Source: Paenibacillus taiwanensis DSM 18679 (GTDB lineage: Bacteria; Bacillota; Bacilli; Paenibacillales; Paenibacillaceae). From it: DNA of 64,000 bases. The first letter of the stretch is position 1; each line of letters starts with the position of its first letter. Made by a program: the position numbers and the translations under genes. Shown here piece after piece: positions 52,475 through 63,400 of the stretch. The DNA is taken from positions 291,655 through 355,654 of the forward strand of contig NZ_KE384309.1 in the NCBI RefSeq assembly GCF_000425125.1. Direction: 5' to 3'. The notes beneath the pieces are model-generated. The model worked only from the letters and a program-made list of their open reading frames with translations, did no database searches and had not been told where the DNA came from.

Positions 52475-52672
52475 ACATTTCACCTCATTATTAGCATCTA
52501 CATCTTCGCGCTGATTGGTGTACTTCTTTAGCATGCACGAGCGCTACAAAAATTGCAAATCTCGTCATGAATCAGCTTATCCGCTCGTATACATAGGACA
52601 AATGGGTGCGAAGACAAGCTTGGTTCGCTTGCGAACACGCATCACTACAGGTCAAGGAGGCATTAACAACAG

Positions 52673-53770
52673 ATGAACAATTCGAAACTGCTTACGCCAC
52701 ACACGAACACGTTCCGCCGCCGCTTAGGAGTGCTTGCGTGCACGCTTATATTATCCACAGGTTTAGCCGCCTGTGGAGGAGAAGGGGCTATTGACGCCCC
52801 GCCACCTGATGTAGAAGCTCAGATGCTGCGTCAGGCGGAAGGACAGGCTGTCACAGATGTGAACAGCACGGGCCAACTGACAGACGATGCAGCTGCTCAG
52901 GCAAATATGTTCGTATATTTAAAGGATCATCATGACTATTTGGCGCCAATTGCGTATCACTGGGAAGCTAAGGATGAGACTGCACTGGCTAAGACTGCGC
53001 TAGAAATGCTGATAGAAGGTGGGGTATACGCCAACAAACTGCCAGCAGGTTTTAAGACGACACTTCCAAAAGGTACACGGATTACAAATGTGGCGCTTAA
53101 ACCAGAGCAGAAGCTGGCAGTCGTGGAGTTCTCGGATGAGTTCAAAAATTATGAGGCCGCTCAGGAGCGCTCTATATTGGAGTCTATTACGTGGACACTA
53201 ACGTCTTTGCCTAATGTTAAGGAAGTGCAGTTGTGGATGAATTCCAAGAAGCTGACCGAGATGCCTGTTGATCGTACGCCAGTAGATACACCTGTTACGC
53301 GCAGCTTGGGCATTAATCTGGAAAAGGGTGAAAGTGTTAACTACTTACAATCGATGCCTGTAATGTTATATTTCACTTCGCTCACAGAGGATGGAAAATC
53401 ATACTACATTCCCGTGACACGTCTGATTGAACCGTCAGACAACGCTGTAGAAGCTGCGCTCCAGCAAATTATTCAAGGACCACAAGATAAAAAGGCGATG
53501 TCTATGGTCGCTACCGAGGCGACAAAAATCAAAAATATCGAACACTCCAAAGATACTGTGACGGTTGATCTGGTCGATTCCATGTTTGAGAAGGGTGATA
53601 AAGTGCCTGCCGATCTGCTGAAATCAGTTGTTTTGTCATTAACAGAGCTGCCTAATGTAGGGAAAGTTCAAATTCGTATGAACGGTGTAGCGGATATTCA
53701 AGGAACGGACAACAAAGACTATTCTAAGCCAGTTACGAGGCCAATCGTTAACCCGATGTGGAAAGGCTAA
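52673..53770 (+). CDS. gerM: GerMN-domain spore germination/sporulation lipoprotein GerM
   Basis: The 365-residue protein has a signal peptide and lipobox (LAAC, Cys34), then two GerMN domains (about 90-205 and 230-345), each with a KLPAGFKTTLP or similar segment. GerM is needed for germination and sporulation in Bacillus and is part of the forespore engulfment machinery. The order gerM-rph-RdgB here is the same as in Bacillus. The ATG has AAGGAGG about 12 bases upstream. Confidence 0.93.
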   Translation: MNNSKLLTPHTNTFRRRLGVLACTLILSTGLAACGGEGAIDAPPPDVEAQMLRQAEGQAVTDVNSTGQLTDDAAAQANMFVYLKDHHDYLAPIAYHWEAKDETALAKTALEMLIEGGVYANKLPAGFKTTLPKGTRITNVALKPEQKLAVVEFSDEFKNYEAAQERSILESITWTLTSLPNVKEVQLWMNSKKLTEMPVDRTPVDTPVTRSLGINLEKGESVNYLQSMPVMLYFTSLTEDGKSYYIPVTRLIEPSDNAVEAALQQIIQGPQDKKAMSMVATEATKIKNIEHSKDTVTVDLVDSMFEKGDKVPADLLKSVVLSLTELPNVGKVQIRMNGVADIQGTDNKDYSKPVTRPIVNPMWKG

Positions 53771-53888
53771 ATTGGTACTGTTCACATAACCTCTATACGT
53801 TCAAAGATGATTTTCGCGTAGGACTTTGGTAGAATAGGGGATGTTACTTTTTAAACGGATTCAGGGAGCATTTCTAGGAGGCACATAC

Positions 53889-54650
53889 ATGAGAAGCAAC
53901 GGACGCAAGGCGGAAGATCTCCGTCCTATTACAATTCAGACGAATACGAACAAGTATGCGGAAGGCTCCGTATTAATTGAAGTGGGCGACACTAAAGTGT
54001 TGTGTACCGCTAGTGTGGAGGAGAGAGTTCCTCCATTTATGAAAGGCCAAGGCAAAGGCTGGATTACAGCGGAGTACTCCATGCTGCCGCGCGCCACACA
54101 GACACGTAATCAGCGTGAGGCAGCACGGGGCAAGTTGACTGGACGCACGATGGAAATTCAACGACTAATCGGTCGTGCATTACGTTCGGTTGTGGATTTA
54201 CATGCACTTGGGGAGCGCACAATCACGCTGGATTGTGACGTACTGCAAGCAGATGGAGGCACGCGCACAACCTCTATTACGGGAGCGTTTATCGCGATGG
54301 CCTTGGCGATACATAAGATTAGCCAACAGCATTCGTTGTCTAAATTCCCGATTAACGACTTTCTGGCTTCGGTCAGCGTAGGCGTTGTTCAGGGAGAGCC
54401 TAAATGTGATTTGAACTACGAAGAGGATTCGTCCGCTAAAGTAGATATGAATGTGGTCATGACCGGAAACGGGAAATTTGTTGAAGTGCAAGGTACAGGA
54501 GAAGAGAGTCCATTCTCCCGCCAAGAGCTTAATCAATTGCTGGAGCTTGCGGAACAAGGCATCATGAAGCTGATTGAATTGCAGCGTGAAGCACTTGGTG
54601 ATATCGCGGTTAAGATTGATGCCCAGGCTAACGCAAGCAAGGAGGCTTAA
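53889..54650 (+). CDS. rph: Ribonuclease PH
   Basis: ATG 53889 is chosen because AGGAGG lies upstream and the family starts with [14 protein letters not shown]; the frame opens at 53841. The 253-residue protein has the RNase PH core, with [26 protein letters not shown] and [13 protein letters not shown]. It trims the 3' ends of tRNA precursors by phosphorolysis. It is second in gerM-rph-RdgB. A weak extended -10 (TGGTAGAAT, 53828-53836) sits upstream. Confidence 0.97.
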   Translation: MRSNGRKAEDLRPITIQTNTNKYAEGSVLIEVGDTKVLCTASVEERVPPFMKGQGKGWITAEYSMLPRATQTRNQREAARGKLTGRTMEIQRLIGRALRSVVDLHALGERTITLDCDVLQADGGTRTTSITGAFIAMALAIHKISQQHSLSKFPINDFLASVSVGVVQGEPKCDLNYEEDSSAKVDMNVVMTGNGKFVEVQGTGEESPFSRQELNQLLELAEQGIMKLIELQREALGDIAVKIDAQANASKEA

Positions 54651-54658
54651 CATCAGAG

Positions 54659-55309
54659 ATGCCTATCGTGGGAGATACGATTATTGTGGCAACACGCAAT
54701 GCAGGTAAAGTCCGTGAATTTACACACGCTTTTTCCTCACTAGGGCTAACCGTCAGGAGCTTGTCTGACTATCCGAACATTCCGGATGTAGAAGAAGACG
54801 GGGAAACGTTCTTGGAAAATGCGCTCAAAAAAGCCAAAACGGTTGCTGAGAAGCTGAACATTCCTGTACTGGCGGATGACTCTGGGCTTTGTGTTGGCCG
54901 CTTAAATGGAGAACCGGGTGTTTTTTCCGCTCGTTATGCGGGAGAACACGGGAACGATGACGCTAACAATGCCAAGCTGCTGGCTGCTCTGCAAGCTTTG
55001 CCAGACTGTGAGACGACGACAATTAGTTCATCGGAACGTGTGCATGAAAAGTGGCTTAGCCCCGCGCAATTTGTTTGCGCGCTTGTGCTCTATGATCCCG
55101 CGAAGAAACAAGCATATGAAGCAGTTGGTACGTCAGATGGCTATATTACGGACCACCCGCGTGGAACGAACGGCTTTGGTTATGATCCGCTGTTTTATAT
55201 TCCATCGTATGATCGGACGATGGCAGAATTAACGACAGAAGAGAAGCAGCGTATCAGTCATCGTGGTGAAGCCTTGAGGCTTCTTAGACAACGGCTGTCG
55301 ATCATTTAA
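54659..55309 (+). CDS. XTP/dITP diphosphatase (RdgB/HAM1)
   Basis: The ATG has GGAGG at 54640-54645 upstream, overlapping the end of rph. The 216-residue protein has the HAM1 signatures VATRNAGKVREF and ADDSGLCVGRLNGEPGVFSARYAG. It removes xanthosine and inosine nucleotides from the dNTP pool. It is slightly longer than usual (about 195-200): a short insertion with SSSERVHEKW lies around residues 122-131. A terminator follows. Confidence 0.95.
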   Translation: MPIVGDTIIVATRNAGKVREFTHAFSSLGLTVRSLSDYPNIPDVEEDGETFLENALKKAKTVAEKLNIPVLADDSGLCVGRLNGEPGVFSARYAGEHGNDDANNAKLLAALQALPDCETTTISSSERVHEKWLSPAQFVCALVLYDPAKKQAYEAVGTSDGYITDHPRGTNGFGYDPLFYIPSYDRTMAELTTEEKQRISHRGEALRLLRQRLSII

Positions 55310-55375
55310 GCTTCATAATATATTCCAAAATAGTGCTGGACAATCGAACAGGGTTCAGTTATCGTAGAAGAAAGT

Positions 55376-55410
55376 AGGCACCTTTGCAATTGTATGTGAA
55401 GGTGCCTTTT
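55376..55410 (+). terminator. Intrinsic terminator of the gerM-rph-RdgB operon
   Basis: AGGCACCTT (55376-55384) pairs with AAGGTGCCT (55399-55407), followed by TTTT. It ends the operon before the sulfhydrylase gene. Confidence 0.9.
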
Positions 55411-55431
55411 CTCATATGTATCCTACAGTAA

Positions 55432-56766
<1,335 letters not shown>

Positions 56767-57025
56767 TGGATTACAGAGGAGTTAACTTCGTGTCTGTGCA
56801 ATTGTATATCACCTTCTGCTATAGCCGACTGCATCAGGCTGGTTCAGGTGTAAGCGTTTGAGCGTTCTTATAATCGGGATCGTGTGACGAACGGAACGAA
56901 TGGACTGTTCATTGCAGGTGAAGGTGATTTATAACGGATTAATGATAACGTTATACCTAGTTTAAATAAGGATACGCGGGCGGTTCAAGCTGCTGCGTAT
57001 CCTTTTTGCATGAGAGGAGAGGAAA
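56767..57025 (+). other. Gap after metY with terminator
   Basis: No gene is seen here. The metY terminator lies at 56968-57007. The rest has no strong repeat. Confidence 0.5.
56968..57007 (+). terminator. Intrinsic terminator downstream of metY
   Basis: AAGGATACGC (56968-56977) pairs with GCGTATCCTT (56995-57004), followed by TTTTT. It ends metY transcription about 200 bases past the stop. Confidence 0.85.
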
Positions 57026-57205
57026 ATGGAGATGAAATCAAAAATGTCCACACAAGGTGGACACAAGTTGGACATAAGGGGAGAATTTCTATTTGTTAAA
57101 AAGCTTACAGCAAGTTGTATCTTATCTTGTCTTAGGTTCACAGGCATGCACAGGATTGATTTCTGTAAAATGAAGTACGTACGCCTATCTATTGCCTATC
57201 TATAA
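57026..57205 (+). CDS. Possible small protein (59 aa) convergent with the asparagine synthetase gene
   Basis: ATG 57026 has GAGGAGAGGAAA directly upstream, and the frame is open to TAA 57203-57205, six bases into the convergent asparagine synthetase gene. The 59-residue product (MEMKSKMSTQGGH at the start) is basic with three cysteines. No family is recognised. It contains the dyad at 57045-57063 in its coding region, so the ORF may be a chance frame around a regulatory site. Confidence 0.25.
   Translation: MEMKSKMSTQGGHKLDIRGEFLFVKKLTASCILSCLRFTGMHRIDFCKMKYVRLSIAYL
57045..57063. promoter_or_regulatory. TGTCCA-N7-TGGACA dyad, copy 1
   Basis: TGTCCA and its exact reverse complement TGGACA flank seven bases. 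A third GGACA half site follows (57071-57075). The same 19-base pattern occurs at 60273-60291. Function unknown; an operator is inferred. Confidence 0.45.
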
Positions 57206-59047
57206 AGTAACCTTCACCTTATAATGACGAAGCCAATAATCCACTTGGAGCAAATAGGCAAACAATTGCGGCCCCGACATTAACTGCCCGAACCAAGGTA
57301 AGTTCGAGCTTGCTTCATCAGATGCGGCAATCTCGCGTATTCGTGATTCATTGATAAACTGATGAAGAGGAGAAGTGGCGTCGTCAAGCCGTTCTAGCGC
57401 TAGTTTGCGTACCGTATTCAAATAACTCGGATTATGTGTTTTTGGATACGGACTCTTTTTGCGATACAGCACATCATCAGGTAAAATACCTTCCAACGCT
57501 TTACGCAGCAGACCTTTTTCCCGATTACCGTAAGTTTTAATCTCCCAAGGAATATTAAAAACATACTGCACAAGTCGATGATCCGTATACGGAACCCGAA
57601 CCTCTAATCCAACACCCATGCTCATACGATCTTTGCGATCGAGTAAAGTCGGCATAAATCGCGTAATGTTTAAATAAGACATCCGTCGCATTTTTCGGGC
57701 TGTTTCGTCTTCGCCAGACAGCAGGGGTACCTCATGTATCGCATCCGTATAACGATCAGCGACATATTGATCGGCTTTAATCAGTTCAGCTATTTCAGGC
57801 TTCAGCAAGCTTTTACGCAGCGGAGCAGCGAGTGCCCACGGGAACGTATTGGCATTTAGAGCTTCTGCACGATGAAACCAAGGATAGCCGCCAAATACTT
57901 CATCAGCAGCTTCGCCAGAGAGTGCCACTGTAGCACCTTTTTTGATTTCTCGGCAAAATAAATAAAGTGATCCGTCAATGTCAGTCATACCTGGAAGATC
58001 ACGTACGAGGACAGCTTGCTCCAGCGAGTTAACAAGCTCAGGTGTATCAAATTGGATGTAATGATGATTAGTGCCCAGTTGTTCCACCATGCGCTGTATC
58101 CAAGGTGCATCTGCATTGGGCTGGAAGCTGTGTGCCTTGAAATGTTTGTCATTGTCGACATAATCGACCGAATACGTATCGACTTGGCCGAGGCCCAGCC
58201 GGTTATAATATTGGACAGTAAGTGCCGTCAATGCGCTGGAATCCAGTCCGCCGGAGAGCAAGGTGCCAACAGGGACGTCAGAGACGAGCTGTCTTTCAAC
58301 GGTATCGATCAGCAGCTCCCGCACTTGCGCAGCGGTAGCTTCGGCATCTAACTCATGCGGTGCGCTTTGTAATTTCCAGTAAGCCGTCGTGCGCAAGCCA
58401 TTCCGATCATAGGTTAAGGTATGGCCTGGACGGAGCTCCGACATCGTGCTGTATACACCATGCCCTGGTGTACGTGCAGGGCCTACGAGGAAAATTTCGG
58501 CGATGCCTTCAGCGCCAATGGCCGGTTCAATCGAAGGGTGCTGAAGCAACGCCTTCGGCTCGGAGCCAAAAGCAAACCAGCCCTCTCCACGGCTGTAGAA
58601 TAGCGGCTTAACGCCTAGCCGATCGCGGGCGACAAACAGCTTCTGTTCCTGTTCGTGCCAGATCGCAAATGCAAAAATACCGTTAAATTTGTCTACGCAT
58701 TGCTCTCTCCATTCGATATAGGAGACGAGCAGCACTTCCGTATCACAATTTGTTTGAAACGAATAACCGCAGCTTTCTAAGGCCCGCCGCAGCTCCAAAG
58801 CATTGTATAGTTCGCCGTTGTACGCGACAGCGTACGTTCCACTTTCATGATGGCGAATCATCGGCTGTGCGCCATTTACGGGGTCAATGACAGATAGACG
58901 TCGATGACCAAGCGCGCATGATTCCGTGACCCATGTTCCTTTGGCATCTGGACCACGAGCGTCCAACGTTGCGGTCATTTGCTCTATGACAGCGGTATGT
59001 TCCGTCAGTTCCCGCTTCCAATCAATCCAACCTGTTATTCCACACAT
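57200..59047 (-). CDS. asnB: Asparagine synthase (glutamine-hydrolysing), AsnB/AsnO type
   Basis: The 615-residue enzyme starts with MCGITGWIDW, giving the essential N-terminal Cys2 of the glutaminase domain (about 1-210). The C-terminal synthetase domain has an ATP-binding SGGLDSSALTALTV loop. It makes asparagine from aspartate, glutamine and ATP. Length and context fit the Bacillus AsnO (YisO, 614 aa) branch, which is linked to sporulation; the paralogue type is not certain. The minus-strand gene ends by overlapping the small frame at 57026. Confidence 0.92.
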   Translation of the reverse strand: MCGITGWIDWKRELTEHTAVIEQMTATLDARGPDAKGTWVTESCALGHRRLSVIDPVNGAQPMIRHHESGTYAVAYNGELYNALELRRALESCGYSFQTNCDTEVLLVSYIEWREQCVDKFNGIFAFAIWHEQEQKLFVARDRLGVKPLFYSRGEGWFAFGSEPKALLQHPSIEPAIGAEGIAEIFLVGPARTPGHGVYSTMSELRPGHTLTYDRNGLRTTAYWKLQSAPHELDAEATAAQVRELLIDTVERQLVSDVPVGTLLSGGLDSSALTALTVQYYNRLGLGQVDTYSVDYVDNDKHFKAHSFQPNADAPWIQRMVEQLGTNHHYIQFDTPELVNSLEQAVLVRDLPGMTDIDGSLYLFCREIKKGATVALSGEAADEVFGGYPWFHRAEALNANTFPWALAAPLRKSLLKPEIAELIKADQYVADRYTDAIHEVPLLSGEDETARKMRRMSYLNITRFMPTLLDRKDRMSMGVGLEVRVPYTDHRLVQYVFNIPWEIKTYGNREKGLLRKALEGILPDDVLYRKKSPYPKTHNPSYLNTVRKLALERLDDATSPLHQFINESRIREIAASDEASSNLPWFGQLMSGPQLFAYLLQVDYWLRHYKVKVTL

Positions 59048-59191
59048 GTATTGTCCATCCTCTCCGATCCGTTACTTCCAGAAGACCGATGAACCGGGAT
59101 GCCGGTAGATCGAGATAATAACATGGGTATGCAGGAAACGGCATAAGATGTATGTCCATCAGGAGAAGCTAATAAAAAAGGAGGGGGTGTC

Positions 59192-59491
59192 ATGGTTAAA
59201 CAATCGTATTATGTTTCGATTCAGCACAGAACTATTCAAGCAGAGCCAGTTGAAACATCACATTGGGAAATATTGGCGACTAAAGAAGAAGTAGAACATA
59301 TGTCGTATTTATTGGGAGAAATCGGTGATGCGGAGACAGATGTATTACGTGAGGGGTTTATGATGTTTACACCGCAAACCAACGAGGCGCTTAATGCAAG
59401 GTACCAGGTTAATCTGAATGCGGTATATTCGGAAATATATAGGTTGGGCACTGAACATACTAAGGCAGAAATTAAACGGATGTGGAAATAA
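59192..59491 (+). CDS. Hypothetical protein (99 aa)
   Basis: The function is not recognised. The ATG has AAAAGGAGGGGGTGTC, a strong ribosome binding site. The protein is acidic and helical with a mixed beta start (KQSYYVSIQHRTIQA) and no membrane segment or signal peptide. It is divergent from the asparagine synthetase gene and followed by another hypothetical gene on the same strand. Confidence 0.65.
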   Translation: MVKQSYYVSIQHRTIQAEPVETSHWEILATKEEVEHMSYLLGEIGDAETDVLREGFMMFTPQTNEALNARYQVNLNAVYSEIYRLGTEHTKAEIKRMWK

Positions 59492-59544
59492 TTTGTTGAT
59501 TGAACGGTATGGGATCAAATGACAGGTCAGGAGGTAGTTAATGC

Positions 59545-59895
59545 ATGATGGATATCCAGCAAGCGTCATTTCTTCGAACGGTTGATCATAACGGCAGAAT
59601 GTTAGCAGAAGTGGAAGTCGTCCCCTATGAGCAAAATATCGGTAATGTTACCGTATACGTAGCTGCAATTCCAAATGGCGGCTTTGAGATCGTGCAGGCT
59701 TTACCGAGTCAAGCAAACACGGTAACTTCTTACGAGGCAGACGCTGGCTTGACACAATCGATGTCAGTTGCAGACAATAGTATGTTTTTGAGTCAAGAAT
59801 TTGGTCTGGATTGGAATGCCAAATCTCATTTTCTTGACCATTTGTTGTCGTGTGATGAAGTCCGGTGTGATCTGGAGAAGCATCTAGGAACTTAA
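59545..59895 (+). CDS. Hypothetical protein (116 aa)
   Basis: The function is not recognised. The ATG is preceded by AGGAGGTAG. The protein has a beta-rich N-terminal half and an acidic helical C-terminal end with two cysteines (LLSCDEVRCDLEKHL). It has no membrane segment or signal peptide. It lies 53 bases after the 99-aa gene and may be cotranscribed. Confidence 0.65.
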   Translation: MMDIQQASFLRTVDHNGRMLAEVEVVPYEQNIGNVTVYVAAIPNGGFEIVQALPSQANTVTSYEADAGLTQSMSVADNSMFLSQEFGLDWNAKSHFLDHLLSCDEVRCDLEKHLGT

Positions 59896-60035
59896 ACATC
59901 TTAAATGAAGCCGCAGACCAATGTAATTCGGAATGTAATTGGGACTGGAATCAAACTGCTAGGTGATACCAGCCGACACACATGCAACCTATAAGCAGCA
60001 CGATACGTTTACATCTAACTAAAGGAGGAAGCACC

Positions 60036-60164
60036 ATGACGGAACAATTTAAAGACAACAAAGGTAACAAGTACAGCCACCAAGCTAAGCATGCTAATGA
60101 AGTTGTTTCTAAAAATGCAAAACATTCCGCAGGCAAAAACCCGTGGGCGACTCGAAACAAATAA
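60036..60164 (+). CDS. Small hydrophilic protein (42 aa)
   Basis: ATG 60036 has AAAGGAGGAAGC upstream. The product starts MTEQFKDNKGNKYSHQAK and is rich in Lys, Asn and His, with no hydrophobic segment. It resembles small spore-associated proteins of Firmicutes in composition only. A strong terminator follows at once. Confidence 0.65.
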   Translation: MTEQFKDNKGNKYSHQAKHANEVVSKNAKHSAGKNPWATRNK

Positions 60165-60176
60165 ATAAGGATGACG

Positions 60177-60203
60177 AGCGCGGCCTGTGGCCGTGCTTTT
60201 TTT
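60177..60203 (+). terminator. Intrinsic terminator of the 42-aa gene
   Basis: AGCGCGGCC and GGCCGTGCT form a nine-pair stem (one wobble, loop TGT) followed by T6-7. Confidence 0.92.
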
Positions 60204-60272
60204 ATTGCGTTTTTTACCTTGACGAACAATTTGAAGGTACAATTGTCAAATTAATAGACAAATAACACATTT

Positions 60273-60291
60273 TGTCCACCCTTCATGGACA
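60273..60291. promoter_or_regulatory. TGTCCA-N7-TGGACA dyad, copy 2
   Basis: TGTCCA (60273-60278) and TGGACA (60286-60291) flank seven bases and are extended by a T/A pair on each side. It lies about 130 bases before the secreted lamin-tail gene, the likely target if it is an operator. The same motif is at 57045-57063. Confidence 0.5.
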
Positions 60292-60420
60292 AGATTCAAC
60301 CTTTTACAATAGTTACATATGAGGTTAACATTACCAGAATGATTCCTCTTTACGCTGTTCATTAGTCGATTGTATTTAGTTTTACAATACGAATGATAAA
60401 GAACAGGAGAGAGCGAAGCG

Positions 60421-63400
60421 ATGTTACGAAGCAAACAGCAACGAACACTGCGTCACAGATTGATTTTATGGTCATCCTTAACTGCGCTATTATGGCAGGC
60501 GGTGTCGTTACCCGTCATGGCGGCTGGTGCAACAGATCCGGCAGCAGCGGATCAGCAGGTGATCCTGCAGGCAGATCACGGTCGGGTACAAGGGAACGAT
60601 GTGACAAATACATCTTTGGATGCGGGGGGGTTATTAACGGGGCACATTCCACTAACCAATGACCCAAAAACGAATGGTCCACAAGCAAATGATAAAAACG
60701 CACAACAGCAAGGAGGCCAGCAGCAGCCCGCATTTTTACCGAACATGGCCTTAGCAGGAGTCGGACCATCCTTATTGATTACTGAAATGATTCCAGATAC
60801 GACTAATATCGGAAGTTCAGATGGTTATGAGTTTATAGAGGTGTATAACAATTCAGGCCATGTCATAAACACAAAAGATTACAAGTTAGTTTATCGGTAT
60901 CTCGATTCGGGAGATGCAGACCTTAAATATGCACTGCCAGATAGAGTGATTCAACCTGGAGAGTCTTTTGTTATTTGGTCTAAAAATGCAGATAATCTAA
61001 ATGAGCCAGTAGATCGGTTTAAACAATTTTATAAGCTTCAAGCAGATGATCGTCTTATTATAGAATTAAAATGGGGCGGTATGGCCAACAGCAAGCCTCG
61101 TGCTTTGCTATTAACGGATAGTCAAGACACGAACGCAGTCCGACCGATTGTTACTGCTGCTTATGCTGCGTCTGACGTAAAGGCGGATCAAGGCATCCAT
61201 TATGTTGCGCCAAGCACAGGCAACACGATGATTAAACAAGGCTTGTCCAGTGCTTCGCCATTAACGGTGCGGCCAGACCAATTGGCGGTGATCGAACCGA
61301 TTCAGATTATGCATGCACCTCCAGCACAAGTAACTAAAGGTTCGAATGTTCCAATTACGGCAATCGTTAAAGGTGGCCAAGCTGGCCGTATGCAGTTCCT
61401 AGAATATAAGACGGATAAAATGACCAATCCACTCAAACTGGTGATGACTAGTGTAACGGATGTGGTGTATGGCGCTGAAATTTCTGCAAGTGACTTGAAG
61501 GATGCTGCCTTACTACAATATACATTCGAAGCAACAGACGGCAGCCAGCAAGCCAAATCGCAGTCGTTTATAGTTCCGGTAATGGATACTGCCGTAGGTA
61601 TGCCAGCTTACGTGCCAGAGCTATTAGTCACGGAGTTGGTTCCTAATTCGGCCAATGTAGGCGGCGCGGACGGCTACGAGTTTATTGAGTTGTATAACCC
61701 GACGGACAAGCCAGTTGATATGAAGGATTATACAATCCGTTATCGCTATCCTGACGAAGGTGCAGAGGCTGACTTGTGGTGGCGGCATACCGTTCCGGTG
61801 ACGATTCCAGCTGGAGAGACAGCCGTGTTTTGGATAATTAATGCTGAAAACAAAAGTAAAACAGCAGCAGATTTTAATGCGAACTACGGAACAAATTTGA
61901 CCGAAGGCGTAAATTTGTTCCGCTTATATAACAACGGCATGGCAAATGGCAGCTATCGAGCGGTATCCATCTCGACCAACACAGGAATGGACAGATCCGT
62001 TGCTACTTATAACGATACGACGCCTGCCGTAGATGGCACGCTGGAAAATGGGGCTGTTATTTATCAGTACAATGAGTTAACTTTTCCAAATATGAAAAAG
62101 ATAAGCGCAGCAATCGAGAAAGGCACACCAGGTACCCTTCTGCCTTATCAGAAGCTGCCGCAGCTGTTTCATGTGCCAGTTGATACCGTTCCACCTCAAG
62201 TGAAGGTGCGTGACATACCTGCTGTAGCGGAAGATACGAAAGATTTGAAGCTTGTATTTGACGCTGTGGACAACACGGACGTGAAAACGTTAAAGCTGTA
62301 CTACCGCACGGATGCGTCGCAGCCATTTGAAGAGCGTAATATTCATTTGGTTAATGCCGCTAAGGAACTGTCCTATACGTTAGCAGCTTCAGAATTGATC
62401 GGCCATCCAGCATTAGAACTGTATGCGGAAGCTTCGGACGGGACGCATACGACTCGTATGATGGATATTCGCATTCCGATTCAATCATCTCAGCAGCAGG
62501 GATTGCGCTTTAACGTGAAGGAAGGTCAATTCATTAAAGGCGACAAATGGATTAAGGCAGCATCAGGCAATGAGCGCACCAATACTTTGCAAGTGTCAAT
62601 TGACGGCAAACCTATTGCTGCACATGCTTTGCAGCCTGCTATGGAGCAGAAGGTGCTGTTTTCCTTTGATGTAAACAAAACAAATATTTTCTTCCAAAAT
62701 GGCGTTGTGTTTAATAATGAGATTATCCATGTATTTGATGATTCGATTAACGGCTGGACGACGTTGACGGTGCCGATTGATGCGGACAAGCTGTCATATG
62801 GCAGTCCGGTGCCGATTACGATCCGTGCCGGCTCTAAAGCAGGCACCTTTGACGAATCTGACAATCTGGACGACTTTAATATACGTAACATTCGTCTTGT
62901 ACTCGCAGACGGAACGATTATTCGCGATGCGAATTATAAGGATTCGACGAAGGAATGGGATATCGGTGATAGTACCGGAATGAAGAAGCAGCACGATTTC
63001 CAATTTTCCATCCCTGACAACAAATATAACGGTTTTGGCTACACGTGGAACACGACGGCAATTGCCGATGGCAAGCACACGCTAAAAGCAGCCGAGTCCA
63101 ATGGCGACAGTCGGGTAATTAACGTCGTTGTGGACAATACGGCACCTGAACTGAAGCTGAATGTTACACCGCAACAGGTGGTAAAAGGAAAGCTGACTGT
63201 TCATGCAGAAGCTGCTGACGCCTTATCAGGTATTGAATCCGTCACGGCTGCGTTGGATGGCAAGCCTGTACAGCTTCCACTCGCGCTTAGCTCCGTATTG
63301 CTGTTGCCAGGCAAGCATCAGCTTATCGTTAAAGCTGTTGATCGAGCAGGTAACATAACGGAGCGAGCTTCCGAGCTTAGTGTGCAGGCTGAGCTGCCGG

